A DNA stretch of 64,000 nucleotides from positions 1-64,000 of the forward strand of contig JAPLDF010000041.1 in the NCBI GenBank assembly GCA_026391835.1. Reading direction: 5' to 3'. This document shows positions 1 to 8,867 of this stretch, piece after piece (position 1 is the first letter of the stretch; each line of letters begins with the position of its first letter). The notes under the pieces are model-generated. The model ran no database searches. It was given only the letters and a program-made list of their open reading frames with translations, and was not told the origin of the DNA. The translations under genes and the position numbers were made by a program. Source of the DNA: Bacteroidota bacterium. Lineage in GTDB: Bacteria > Bacteroidota > Bacteroidia > Bacteroidales > FEN-979.

Positions 1-132
1 GGATGGTTCAATTGGTTGATTGAAAAAACAGATTTTCAAAGAGCGAGTAAAGTGCGATCAGCCAAAGGCCTTCTTGTTCATGTTTTCGGTAAGTTGGCTG
101 CCGCGTTTATTTATTTGATTTTTAACCCTTGA
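1..132 (+). CDS. C-terminal fragment of an unidentified protein
   Basis: Frame 1 is open from the first base to a TGA at 130-132 and gives 43 residues, ending with a hydrophobic stretch (KLAAAFIYLIFNP). The gene starts outside the window. The piece looks like the end of a membrane-associated protein, but no family can be assigned. The open frame is short enough to be chance, although its composition is protein-like. Confidence 0.4.
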   Translation, partial: GWFNWLIEKTDFQRASKVRSAKGLLVHVFGKLAAAFIYLIFNP

Positions 133-249
133 TTCACATTACAAAGTTAATTAAGTTTCATATTACTTTATATCATCTCCGGATAATTGCAATCAGATTT
201 TTTCCGCGGTTAATCACGAGCGGTCCATCCTGAAGCGGATAATAATTTC

Positions 250-257
250 TACTTTTG
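250..257 (+). promoter_or_regulatory. Bacteroidota -7 box (TACTTTTG)
   Basis: TACTTTTG fits the Bacteroidota -7 consensus TAnnTTTG and ends 21 bases before the ATG of the next gene. I see no TTG at the -33 spacing, so only half of the promoter is supported. Confidence 0.35.
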
Positions 258-278
258 TAAGCATAGAAAACACAGACC

Positions 279-965
279 ATGCCAACATCCGTACCCAATT
301 CCAGGGAGATTGTAAAATCGATCATCCAGAAGAGCAGCCTGAAGCAGGAGGTATACCATAAAACCCTTGATGTATTCAATGTTTTCAAGCGGGAATGTGA
401 AGATTTTATCGAATCGAACAAAGGAAAAATGAAAAAAGCTCCTTTCCCCACTTTGTTTGAATACAGCGACAGGGGCGTTTTTGAATTTCAACTGAAATTC
501 GGTTCCGATATCCTGATTTTTTTCATGCACTCCAATGTATTCGAAATACCCCGCGACCATGTTGTGATGAAAAGCAGCTACATCAGGGAGGATAAAAACC
601 GATCCTACTGCGGGATCATCCACATATTCAACTTCCTGGCCGATTCATTCAAATATTCCAGGACAAACGACATCGGGTATTGCATCGGGCGGGTTTTTGT
701 GAACCGGGAAAACCATTATTTTACTGAAGGGAAACGTGAGATCGGGCTGCTCTATAACAACTTCACAGGCAACATCCTTGACCAGAAAGCCATTCAGACC
801 ATCATCCACTCATCAATCCTGTACACACTAAATTTTGACCTGCTCACCCCGCCGTATGACAACATCAAGGAAGTTACAGTTGCCGAAATGCAGACAACGC
901 TTGACGCCATGTCGATCAGCACGGGCAAACGCCTGGGATTCAGATTCCAGGCAGATCCTGAGTGA
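279..965 (+). CDS. Conserved hypothetical protein
   Basis: A 228-residue soluble protein with no signal peptide or membrane segment. It is a mixed alpha/beta sequence with several aromatic-rich beta-like stretches (FEFQLKFGSDILIFFM, YCIGRVFVNREN). I recognise no catalytic motif and assign no function. The ATG at 279 follows a TAnnTTTG box and is the only sensible start. It converges with the Nudix gene, with five bases between stops. Codon use and composition match the neighbouring core genes, so it is a real gene. Confidence 0.75.
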   Translation: MPTSVPNSREIVKSIIQKSSLKQEVYHKTLDVFNVFKRECEDFIESNKGKMKKAPFPTLFEYSDRGVFEFQLKFGSDILIFFMHSNVFEIPRDHVVMKSSYIREDKNRSYCGIIHIFNFLADSFKYSRTNDIGYCIGRVFVNRENHYFTEGKREIGLLYNNFTGNILDQKAIQTIIHSSILYTLNFDLLTPPYDNIKEVTVAEMQTTLDAMSISTGKRLGFRFQADPE

Positions 966-970
966 TTGTG

Positions 971-1627
971 TCAGAAAATAATTTCCACCAGGAGTTCCCT
1001 GATGGAGGCATAGGTATGCGACAGGACGCAGTGAATAGCACCGGGAGGTGTCCACTTGACAAGGAAAATTCCTTCGCGGGTTTCTGGTTTTAAAACCTGG
1101 CCGGAACCGGCCTCCATTTCAAACCATTGTGTCTTCTTCAGGATCCATTTTTCTTTCAAAGTATAGATATGCCAGGTAACAGCAAGTTCCCTGCTTATTG
1201 TAACCGTTTCAAGGCCTGTCTCTTCTTTGACTTCACGGATGGCGGCGGCCTGTGCCGACGGCATGTCCTCTTTTGAATTTCCGGTGCCGGAAATATCCTT
1301 TTTCTCAATTTTGCCCTTGGGCAGATCCCAGAAACCCAGGCGGTGAATAAACAGGTACTCTCCTTTTTCATTTTTCACCAGTCCGCCCGCTGCCTTGATA
1401 ACCTTAAAAAACGATGCAAACCGGGCAAAAGCTTCAGACGTTTTAGCCGATTGGAATTCCGGTTCAATGATAACCAGCTTCTGGAATTTCTCATATCGTT
1501 TAAATTCCTCCCAGGCTGTTTCCAGTTTTTCAACCGATGTATATTCAATCACCATGGAGGTAGCCAATGAGTTTTCCGGTTGAACTGGAAGGAATTCTAT
1601 GATACGGTCATTCAGGAATATTTTCAT
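971..1627 (-). CDS. Nudix hydrolase family protein
   Basis: A 218-residue protein. The first ~85 residues are a non-conserved N-terminal region and the Nudix domain begins near residue 75 (AAGGLVKNEKGEYLFIHR, then WDLPKGKIEK). The helix half of the Nudix box is intact (REVKEETGL) and supplies the metal-binding glutamates. The box is unusual: about a dozen extra residues (ISGTGNSKEDMPS) sit between the GKIEKKD start and AAAIREV, where the canonical spacing is Gx5Ex7REV. The family hydrolyses nucleoside diphosphates linked to another moiety, and the substrate cannot be read from the sequence. It is divergent from pyrE, with about 105 bases between the starts. Confidence 0.88.
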   Translation of the reverse strand: MKIFLNDRIIEFLPVQPENSLATSMVIEYTSVEKLETAWEEFKRYEKFQKLVIIEPEFQSAKTSEAFARFASFFKVIKAAGGLVKNEKGEYLFIHRLGFWDLPKGKIEKKDISGTGNSKEDMPSAQAAAIREVKEETGLETVTISRELAVTWHIYTLKEKWILKKTQWFEMEAGSGQVLKPETREGIFLVKWTPPGAIHCVLSHTYASIRELLVEIIF

Positions 1628-1699
1628 TCATTCAAAATTTACCCGGTAAAATTACGTTTTTTCACAACGCATGATCAAAGGTATTCCTCCATTTTTTGT

Positions 1700-1707
1700 T
1701 ACCTTTG
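1700..1707 (+). promoter_or_regulatory. pyrE -7 promoter box (TACCTTTG)
   Basis: TACCTTTG matches the Bacteroidota TAnnTTTG -7 element and ends 25 bases upstream of the pyrE ATG. The upstream T-rich stretch has no well-spaced TTG. Confidence 0.5.
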
Positions 1708-1732
1708 CGGTTGAAAAAACTCAAATTACCAT

Positions 1733-2362
1733 ATGATCTATAACAAAGACATTGCATCCAGGACCGCCGAACTGCTGCTGAAAATCAAAGCGGTGAAGCT
1801 CAGTCCCAAAGAGTTATTCACCTGGGCATCAGGCATCAAATCGCCCATTTATTGCGACAATCGCATCACCCTCTCCTACCCCGAAATCCGTACCTTTATC
1901 CGGCAGCATTTCGTGAGGGCCATTGAAGAAAACAATTTCGAGCCGGAAGCAATTTCAGGAGTCGCCACTGGTGGTATTGCCCAGGGCGTGCTCGTTGCCC
2001 AGGAACTTGGACTTCCGTTTTCCTATGTACGGCCTGGGAAGAAAGAACATGGGCTGGCGAACCAGATTGAAGGTGAAGTTAGGGATGGCCAGCGCATTGT
2101 TGTCGTTGAAGATCTCATATCAACGGGAGGCTCCAGCCTGGGCGCTGTGCAAACACTGCGTGATGCAGGCTGCAACATCAAAGGTATGCTGGCCATTTTC
2201 ACCTACAACCTCCCCAAGGCTGAAAAAGCGTTTAAAGAGGCCGATTGCGCCCTGGTCACCCTGACAGATTACGACCACCTTGTACAGAAAGCCCTTGAAA
2301 TCGGCTACATCTCCCAGGATGACATTAAGGTCCTGCAGGATTTCAAGAAATCGCTCGCTTAA
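1733..2362 (+). CDS. pyrE: Orotate phosphoribosyltransferase
   Basis: PyrE converts orotate and PRPP to orotidine 5'-monophosphate in de novo pyrimidine synthesis, in the cytosol. The 209-residue length is normal. The type I PRTase PRPP loop is clear (VVVEDLISTGGSS, near residues 123-135). The flexible-loop signature (RPGKKEHGLANQIEG) supplies the catalytic lysine region, and GVATGGIAQG is also typical of the family. The ATG at 1733 begins MIYNKDIASRTAELLLKI, as in other Bacteroidota PyrE proteins. It is transcribed alone and ends before a strong hairpin at 2419-2452. Confidence 0.96.
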   Translation: MIYNKDIASRTAELLLKIKAVKLSPKELFTWASGIKSPIYCDNRITLSYPEIRTFIRQHFVRAIEENNFEPEAISGVATGGIAQGVLVAQELGLPFSYVRPGKKEHGLANQIEGEVRDGQRIVVVEDLISTGGSSLGAVQTLRDAGCNIKGMLAIFTYNLPKAEKAFKEADCALVTLTDYDHLVQKALEIGYISQDDIKVLQDFKKSLA

Positions 2363-2418
2363 AACCGGGTTCCTGTACATTTCAAATTCCCGTTATTGCT
2401 TCGAAACATATAATCAAA

Positions 2419-2452
2419 CAAGGAGGGATGCCCGTATGAGCATCCCTCCTTG
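2419..2452. terminator. Bidirectional terminator between pyrE and the T9SS cargo gene
   Basis: A perfect 13-bp inverted repeat (CAAGGAGGGATGC / GCATCCCTCCTTG) with an 8-base loop, followed by TATTTTG. It lies between two convergent genes, so it probably terminates both. Confidence 0.8.
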
Positions 2453-2482
2453 TATTTTGCATTGAATGAAGTAAAAGCGCTG

Positions 2483-5332
2483 TTAGAGTTTTACGATTTT
2501 CCCGTAACCGGTACCGATCTTAACAATATAAGTGCCATGAGCAAGGCTGCTTAAATTGATGGTCGTGTTAAAGACTCCTTTGGGCTGATTTCCATAGGAA
2601 GTATTTAACAGCAGCCTGCCGGTGAGGTCATATACCAAAAGGCTGAGGTTCCCTGATTTTTCATTTGTGTAGCTGATGTTCAGGTTGTCCTTTACGGGGT
2701 TAGGGTTCACATTCAAACTGCCGCTTGTTCTGACCGATCCCGGTCCGGGATCCATTCCAACAACAGCATACGTTGTTTCCATCCATAAGCCCCTGCCATA
2801 GGAAGAAGCATAGATGACACCCGTGTTGAGCACATGGTAATCAAAGATCACCTGCTGACGGAGGTCCGTAACAGGAACATTGCCGATATTCTGAATGTCT
2901 GCAGCCCACAATGGCGTGGCGTCATTCAGGTTCGTTGTGGTGAACACACCAAGATCACTCCCTACAAGTGCATTGTTGTTCCCTGTCATTTCGATCAGGC
3001 CGCTGTAAATCGGTGCCTGGGGCAGGTTGCTTTGGATGGACGTAAACACCGGCGTGGCATCATGTGCATTTTGCGTATAGTATACATAGTTCTGATTTCC
3101 GTAATTGCCAAGGGTTACCATCACCATGGCAGAATTGTTTGGATTGATAGAAATGGAACTGACCGTTCGTCCTGTGAAAGGGGTAGTGGTGAACAACGTA
3201 TTGGTAAGAACACACTGGGAACTGGCTATGTTCGCAGTTGCTGAATCGTATGCATTGATAACATTCGCAATCCGGATCAGCCTGCCTTTGGAGGTTCCTG
3301 CCCAAACGGTACTAAGATCTTTTGAAACAGCAAGCGCCGTAACCAGGTCGTCGGTAACAAGGTCCTTGAAAATGAGGTAATATTCAGTGACCTTGTTGAA
3401 TTTAAGCAGGTCCTTGGTCATATAAATGCCCTTCACCGCCAGGGTATCTCCATAAATGAAGAAGCGGCTGGCGTATGGATCAGCCACGATGATGCTGTCG
3501 CCTTTGGGAATGGGGGCGGTAGTGTAATACGGGAACAGCAAGCTGTTGGAACCACTCCGGACCATGATTGTCGTATCGGCGGGGACTGCTTTTTGCTCGG
3601 CAAAATACTTAACACTGTCGCGGGTGATGCCAAAAACCTTGCCCTGGTCGAAGGTCTCCCACAAACGCATGGGCATGTGGGCGGAGAGGACAGTGTTTAC
3701 ACCTTTTAAAAAGAAATCATTGTCATAGTTGATATCGGTGAAATCCTGGCGGCGAACTTTCAGAGTTCCAGCCTTTGTATACACCGCTACACGTGAATCG
3801 ACGCTGGACCATTCGCAGGTTCCGCCATTGCCGCCATAATTGGAGTGCTGTGGCTGGTAATTGGCCCCGTATTTTGTTTCATCCTCGCGCCAAACCTGGT
3901 ATCCGTCGTTTGGAAAACTGACCTGGGACGGGCAGAAGAAGCCCAATGCAAGTGTACCGATCCGGTCGCCGCCACCCATCACGTAACCCCTCTGGGCTGA
4001 ATAGGCAACAGTGGTAAACTGACTGGATTGCATTTGTTTGTTGCTGGTCTGATAGGTAACACCGTTCGTTCCGATGGTGGCAATGCTCACGCCGCCGTCA
4101 GTCGCCATCAATACCTGGTTGGCATTGTTCGGGCGGAAAATGTAGCTGTGATGGTACGAAGGTGAAAAATACGGGCTCAGGGAGCCATAATCGCCAAAAC
4201 TGATCTTCTCCCAATTGAAGAATCCAGTAGGATCAACCCGTTTGCCGTACCACATGTTCGTGCCGCCGAGGAAGATTTTGTCGGGATCATTCGGAAATAC
4301 ACCCAGGGTATTGGCATAACATCCGATATCGGTTCCAAAAGGCTCAAAAGTCGGGTTGTTGGGGAAAACGATCGACCAGGTGGTGCCTTTATCAATGGAA
4401 CAGTAAATGTTGAGTAATTTTCCATCGGCTGCTGCCAAGCTGGCATACATCACATTTGTATTGGAAGGAGCAATTGCAAATACCATCCATCCGATCCCGC
4501 TGTTCGGGAGTGAGTTTTCTTTTCCCGTGGTAAGCGTGACCCAGGAATCAAGATTGCCGCCAATGGACATATAGGCTGAATCGCCTACTGCCGATATAAC
4601 GGTACCATCGGTTCCTACACAAACATCCATGGCATAACCGGCTTTGACTCTTGTCCAGTCATTGCCGTTATCGCTGAAATACAGGCCGCCCTTTGTGGCA
4701 GCGAACAAACGGTTCGACTGAGGGGCAACTGCCAGCTTTGCAACGCCGTAAAAATCAGCATTTCCCTGTGTTCCGGTAACTGCGGTGAATGCTCCCCCGT
4801 TGACAGAACGGTAGATCCCGCTGCCATTCAGCTTAACTGTTTTACAGGTAGTAACACCGGTAGCGGCATAAATAGTACCGGTGGAGGTTTGTACCAGGGA
4901 GGAAACATTGAGTACAAGGTTGTTCTCTACGGTCATTTGTGTCCAGGTAAGACCAATGTTGACCGACTTCCAGACACCACCATTTGCAGATCCCGCGACG
5001 AGCGTCAGCCCGCTTGTATCAGTGTTGTCGAAAATTGCACTCCATACCATACCTGGATAATTGTCAGGTCCGGCACTCAGCCAGTTGAGCCCCATTGCTC
5101 CCGAGGTAGATTTAACCCGAAGCGCGTCAGCTTGCCGGCGGGCGTTCATAACATCCTGCGGATTGACCATCCCTGTGTTTTGGTTGGCACGGATGCTCTC
5201 CACCCATGATCCGTCAGTTTTCCGAAAATCCGGATTTCCAGGTTGGCCGGTAACAGTCAACACAGAGAATAAAAGCAAGGAAAGGCCTAAGAAAGCTGTG
5301 ATCAGGCGAAGGGGTAAAAATCTATTTTTCAT
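2483..5332 (-). CDS. T9SS-secreted sialidase-like beta-propeller protein
   Basis: A 949-residue surface or secreted protein. It has an N-terminal signal peptide (LITAFLGLSLLLFSVLTVTGQ). The body carries many propeller-blade motifs of the BNR/VPS10/YCF48 kind (VWKSVNIGLTWTQM, LYFSDNGNDWTRV, IYCSIDKGTTWSIV, TVWAGTSKGRLIRI). The last ~75 residues are a type A T9SS sorting domain (NVNPNPVKDNLNISY, then LLVYDLTGRLL and GTYIVKI). The protein should cross the outer membrane through the Por/T9SS machinery and be attached or released at the surface. No sialidase active-site set was identified, so the propeller may bind rather than cleave. It has its own promoter-like box at 5437-5466. Confidence 0.88.
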   Translation of the reverse strand: MKNRFLPLRLITAFLGLSLLLFSVLTVTGQPGNPDFRKTDGSWVESIRANQNTGMVNPQDVMNARRQADALRVKSTSGAMGLNWLSAGPDNYPGMVWSAIFDNTDTSGLTLVAGSANGGVWKSVNIGLTWTQMTVENNLVLNVSSLVQTSTGTIYAATGVTTCKTVKLNGSGIYRSVNGGAFTAVTGTQGNADFYGVAKLAVAPQSNRLFAATKGGLYFSDNGNDWTRVKAGYAMDVCVGTDGTVISAVGDSAYMSIGGNLDSWVTLTTGKENSLPNSGIGWMVFAIAPSNTNVMYASLAAADGKLLNIYCSIDKGTTWSIVFPNNPTFEPFGTDIGCYANTLGVFPNDPDKIFLGGTNMWYGKRVDPTGFFNWEKISFGDYGSLSPYFSPSYHHSYIFRPNNANQVLMATDGGVSIATIGTNGVTYQTSNKQMQSSQFTTVAYSAQRGYVMGGGDRIGTLALGFFCPSQVSFPNDGYQVWREDETKYGANYQPQHSNYGGNGGTCEWSSVDSRVAVYTKAGTLKVRRQDFTDINYDNDFFLKGVNTVLSAHMPMRLWETFDQGKVFGITRDSVKYFAEQKAVPADTTIMVRSGSNSLLFPYYTTAPIPKGDSIIVADPYASRFFIYGDTLAVKGIYMTKDLLKFNKVTEYYLIFKDLVTDDLVTALAVSKDLSTVWAGTSKGRLIRIANVINAYDSATANIASSQCVLTNTLFTTTPFTGRTVSSISINPNNSAMVMVTLGNYGNQNYVYYTQNAHDATPVFTSIQSNLPQAPIYSGLIEMTGNNNALVGSDLGVFTTTNLNDATPLWAADIQNIGNVPVTDLRQQVIFDYHVLNTGVIYASSYGRGLWMETTYAVVGMDPGPGSVRTSGSLNVNPNPVKDNLNISYTNEKSGNLSLLVYDLTGRLLLNTSYGNQPKGVFNTTINLSSLAHGTYIVKIGTGYGKIVKL

Positions 5333-5436
5333 ATCACTCTTTTTAATTTGGCTTATATGTTTCTGGAATTAATACTTTCTAAACCCGGGATAATCAATGG
5401 ATAGGAAATTGAGAAACCATGTTGTTTTTAATCGAA

Positions 5437-5466
5437 CAAATATAAAGCAAAAAAAGTATCCTGCAA
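5437..5466 (-). promoter_or_regulatory. Promoter of the propeller/T9SS cargo gene
   Basis: On the minus strand TTG (5466-5464) is followed after exactly 19 bases by TATATTTG (5444-5437). This matches the Bacteroidota -33/-7 consensus with ideal spacing. It implies a leader of about 100 nt before the ATG at 5332. Confidence 0.6.
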
Positions 5467-5534
5467 AATTATTTTACCTGCTGGATGATTTCTTCGGCAA
5501 ACAACAAAGAATGACCGCTGAGAAGGACCTGGAA

Positions 5535-6299
5535 TCAGATTTTTTCCAGGGAATTTTTCGGGAGCCAGCCCACACTGCCATTGGCAATCCGGATTTCATA
5601 CCAGCCGCTGATGTTATCGAGCAGCTTGACTTTGGTACCTTCGTGAACCACGAAAAGATCCGTACTTTTATCGTCGGGAGAACTTTTAACTGTTATGGTA
5701 GGAGCAAAAATGATGGCCTCGCTGGCCGAATTGGCAAAATTATAACCATTCCAGGCAAATACAAAGGAGACAAATGATAGGAGAAACAATCCGAGGGCAG
5801 CCCAAAAGCCAATTTTCCGAAGGACCAGCACCCGGGAGGCAAGATACATAACAAGACCTAACAACCCGGCGACGACCATGCAAATAAACATCATTGCCCA
5901 GGTATCGGCCGGAAGGAACTGGATCAGACCGTTGAACCACCTTTTATAAAACAATTCCGGCAGCGGTTCAATTTTATCGGAAATTTTCGTGTTTGCCACA
6001 TTGAGATTGAAGTTGATGTCTTCATTGCCAGGATCAAGCCGCCTCGCACGTTCATACCACAAAATCGCCCTTGAATAATCATTCATTTTAAAATACGTAT
6101 TCCCCAGGTTGTAAAAAAGCTCCGGGGAGGCAAAGCCGGCATCGGCGACCTTCTGGTAGAGATCGGCTGCAATGGAATATGAACCAGCCGAATATGCCTT
6201 GTTTGCCTTGGCAACATTCAGCTGTTCAACAGATGGGAAAGCAGTGAAGGCTGCAAAAAGGAAAATAATTACTATGCCGAAAGGTTTCATATGCATCAT
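5535..6299 (-). CDS. batE: BatE-like TPR and SH3 membrane protein
   Basis: A 254-residue last gene of the Bat operon. It has a signal peptide, then two TPR motifs (residues ~30-100; ASPELFYNLGNTYFKMNDY, SRAILWYERARRLDPGNED). Two membrane helices follow near residues 130-180, and a C-terminal bacterial SH3-like domain (VKSSPDDKSTDLFVVHEGTKV, GWYEIRIANGSVGWLP). This order is typical of BatE. Bat proteins are envelope proteins linked to aerotolerance and stress in Bacteroides and Leptospira, but the mechanism is unsettled. The start overlaps the batD stop by four bases (ATGA), which indicates translational coupling. Confidence 0.88.
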   Translation of the reverse strand: MMHMKPFGIVIIFLFAAFTAFPSVEQLNVAKANKAYSAGSYSIAADLYQKVADAGFASPELFYNLGNTYFKMNDYSRAILWYERARRLDPGNEDINFNLNVANTKISDKIEPLPELFYKRWFNGLIQFLPADTWAMMFICMVVAGLLGLVMYLASRVLVLRKIGFWAALGLFLLSFVSFVFAWNGYNFANSASEAIIFAPTITVKSSPDDKSTDLFVVHEGTKVKLLDNISGWYEIRIANGSVGWLPKNSLEKI

Positions 6300-8167
6300 C
6301 TTAATTCCCGTTCCATTTTTGCTATTATTTCGAGCGCTTCATTATAGATCCGCTCCATGTTGACGGTTTTTTCGCCGGGGGCAAACCGTGCAAATTCAGT
6401 GTTATTCAACGTTTCGATGAACTGTGAGATGATCGTTTCGCTGACATTGCGGTGGACCAGGGCTTCGCGTACCGAATCGATGCTGAGTTCGGCCATGGGT
6501 ATGCTGAATTTATCGCTCAGGTAGCCCCAGAGCGACTGGGAAATGGCAATATAAAAGTTGTCCTGTTCCCCGGATTTCTGGAACTCCTCCGCTTTTTTAA
6601 GCCGTTTTCGCGCAATTTTCGTCGCCTTCAGGTTCTTCATGAGGATGGTGTCGCTGCGACGGGCGGCCAGTTTGCGCCACAAAATCAGGAATGTCAGAAA
6701 AAGAAGGACCGGAACCACAAGCAGCGACCAGAAGAGCAGTGAGTTGAAAAACCAGCTGCCAGCCTGCTTCAGTCCGAAATTGTTATCCCTGATATGCCGG
6801 ATATCACTGCCGATGTATTTTATCTCCTCCTTGTTTGCACCTGAATAGGTCATGACGGCTCCCGATTCGCCGCTGCCCTTTTCAACATCAAGCATAAATT
6901 CAGGACTGGTGAGCGATACATATTTCTTTTTGTCAAGGTCGAAATAGCTGAACGTGATGGGTTTGATATTGAACTTGCCGGGCTTCCGGGGAATTAAGAG
7001 ATATTCAAACACCTGGTTTCCTGAGATCCCGGCAGCGGTTGTCTGGATATCACTGGTTACTTTAGGATCATAACTTTCAAAGTCGGGAGGGAATACAACA
7101 TTCATTTTGTCAATAAGCTGAATGTTCCCTTTCCCGCTCACGGTGCATTTCAGCGTGACGGCTTCATTTGTTTTCAACCGGGTTTTATCCACCTCCGAAT
7201 GAAACGTGAAATTACCGACGGCACCGCTGAAATCTGCCGGTTTACCTGCTTCCGGGAGCGGCTGAACATTGATGATGATCGGATTCGACTTCAGGTTTTT
7301 CTCAACATTGGCTACTCCCGAGTTGAAGAACGAGTCGTTGAAAAAGTCATCGAAAAACGGATCGCCTGTTTTTGTTTTTGTCGGCCTCCTGACCTGGGCA
7401 ACACATGCCAGTTCAAGCGGTTCTATCACCAGCCGGCCGCTTTTCAGCGGGAAAAGTGCGATTTTCCGGATGTCGGCAACAATGTATTGTTCTCCGTCGA
7501 TAACCTGGGTTGATTGCTGCAATTTGTCATTTTCCTTCATTAAATTCTGGGACCAGAACCCTGAAAACGACGAGAGTTTGCTGATATTGATCTGCGCGAT
7601 GGGAACCTTGGTGAAAATCTTGTAGGTAACCACGATGCCTTCGCCCTGGAGCGGGCTCGGGTTGGATGCGAAAGCTTTTACATAGACATCGTTGGCGTTC
7701 CCGGCAGGTGCCCCGGCTTGCGAACCGCCCGACCGGTACTGGTTCCCGGCTCCCTGCCCTTGTGTACTGCCGGCATTTGAATTTTTCACCACCTTGACAG
7801 TGAGCGTGTTCGAAGATATCTGCTTGCCGTTGGCATTCACACTTGCCGCAGGAATGTCAAATGTACCTTCCCTGTTCGCCTGCAGCAGGTAGGTAAACGT
7901 GTAGGTTATAGACATGGTGGTACTTCCGTTGACAAACCTGACACTGGAGCTTTGACTGGTGTTCGGGCCGCTCAGCACGTCAAAGCCCTGGATATTCGGT
8001 CCGCGGAAACCACTTCCCTGCGCATTGAGCGTGTAAACGAGCGTGAATGTCTCACCTGTGACCACAAGTTGTTTGGTCTGGCCGGTCAGCCTTACATCCT
8101 GGGTGTACGCGGCAGTTCCTGACAGAAGAACAAAAGCAATGAAGGAGAAAATGATCTTTCTTAACAT
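6296..8167 (-). CDS. batD: BatD family protein
   Basis: A 623-residue envelope protein with a signal peptide (MLRKIIFSFIAFVLLSGTAAYTQ). It has repeated beta-sandwich domains in the periplasmic part (FTLVYTLNAQGSGFRGP; VTYKIFTKVPIAQINIS; TLKCTVSGKGNIQLID), one membrane helix near residues 490-515, and a cytoplasmic helical tail. This is the BatD architecture. The ORF track starts at 8203, but that start would overlap batC. The ATG at 8167 begins the signal peptide directly and leaves 13 bases after the batC stop, so I prefer it. A Gly/Ala/Gln-rich linker (residues ~135-160) separates the first two domains. BatD probably scaffolds the BatA/BatB von Willebrand proteins. Confidence 0.9.
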   Translation of the reverse strand: MLRKIIFSFIAFVLLSGTAAYTQDVRLTGQTKQLVVTGETFTLVYTLNAQGSGFRGPNIQGFDVLSGPNTSQSSSVRFVNGSTTMSITYTFTYLLQANREGTFDIPAASVNANGKQISSNTLTVKVVKNSNAGSTQGQGAGNQYRSGGSQAGAPAGNANDVYVKAFASNPSPLQGEGIVVTYKIFTKVPIAQINISKLSSFSGFWSQNLMKENDKLQQSTQVIDGEQYIVADIRKIALFPLKSGRLVIEPLELACVAQVRRPTKTKTGDPFFDDFFNDSFFNSGVANVEKNLKSNPIIINVQPLPEAGKPADFSGAVGNFTFHSEVDKTRLKTNEAVTLKCTVSGKGNIQLIDKMNVVFPPDFESYDPKVTSDIQTTAAGISGNQVFEYLLIPRKPGKFNIKPITFSYFDLDKKKYVSLTSPEFMLDVEKGSGESGAVMTYSGANKEEIKYIGSDIRHIRDNNFGLKQAGSWFFNSLLFWSLLVVPVLLFLTFLILWRKLAARRSDTILMKNLKATKIARKRLKKAEEFQKSGEQDNFYIAISQSLWGYLSDKFSIPMAELSIDSVREALVHRNVSETIISQFIETLNNTEFARFAPGEKTVNMERIYNEALEIIAKMERELR

Positions 8168-8180
8168 ATCGTTTAAATCT

Positions 8181-8867
8181 TTACCAATCCTTTTCAATTC
8201 CAATCACCTGGACCTTTGCTTTTTGTTTTTTAACTTTTTGCATCGTCTTCTTTTCATCGTTCTTTAAGGCCTCCAGCATTCGCTCAGCGTCATCTTTGCT
8301 GATCTTTTTCTGATCCTGGGGCTGTTTCTGCTGATCATTTTTTTGCTTCTGGTCCTGCTTCTCGTCCTTTTTATCCTTCTGATCTTTCTTATCGTCCTTC
8401 TTGTCTTTGTTGTCCTTGTTCTGCTGCTGTTGTTGCTGCTGCTTTTTCAGCATCATCTTTGCATATTCCAGGTTATACTTGGTGTCAACATTTTTCGGAT
8501 TGTTCATGAGTGCATTTTTGTAGGCAAGAATGCTTTTCTCATACTCTTTCGACTGCAGGTAGGAATTTCCCAGGTTATGAAAAACCTTCGACTGCACCTC
8601 ACGGTCTGTATTCTTTTCGGCTAAGTTATTATAAATCTTGGTGGCTTCCTCAAAGTTGTTGTTCTTATATACGGCAGCGCCCAGGTTGAACTGCCCTTTA
8701 ACCGACTCTTTGTTCAGCTCAAGGGCCTTGCGGTAATCCTTTTCGGCTTCCTTATATTCACCGTTTTCAAATTTCCGGTTTCCCTGGCGCAGCAAGGCAT
8801 TCTCCTTTTGCGAGAATGAATCGTAACCGGCAAGGGTCAGAAGTATGACAATTAAAATGTATCTCAT
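8181..8867 (-). CDS. batC: BatC-like TPR protein
   Basis: A 228-residue protein with an N-terminal signal sequence and about three TPR motifs (residues 20-140; NRKFENGEYKEAEKDYRKAL, HNLGNSYLQSKEYEKSILAY). A glutamine run and a long Lys/Asp/Gln-rich low-complexity segment follow (KKQQQQQQQNKDNKDKKDDK), with a short C-terminal helix rich in Lys. This is the usual Bacteroidota BatC layout. The start overlaps the batB stop by four bases. The CAG/CTG-like run encoding the glutamines could vary in length, but only in multiples of a codon. Confidence 0.86.
   Translation of the reverse strand: MRYILIVILLTLAGYDSFSQKENALLRQGNRKFENGEYKEAEKDYRKALELNKESVKGQFNLGAAVYKNNNFEEATKIYNNLAEKNTDREVQSKVFHNLGNSYLQSKEYEKSILAYKNALMNNPKNVDTKYNLEYAKMMLKKQQQQQQQNKDNKDKKDDKKDQKDKKDEKQDQKQKNDQQKQPQDQKKISKDDAERMLEALKNDEKKTMQKVKKQKAKVQVIGIEKDW

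Noticed and set aside
2483-5332. Active sialidase
   Set aside because: Propeller repeats resemble BNR blades, but I could not find the catalytic Arg triad, Tyr/Glu pair and Asp of sialidases.
8400-8445. Glutamine run in batC as a phase-variation tract
   Set aside because: The unit is a codon, so length changes stay in frame, and this low-complexity tail is usual in BatC.
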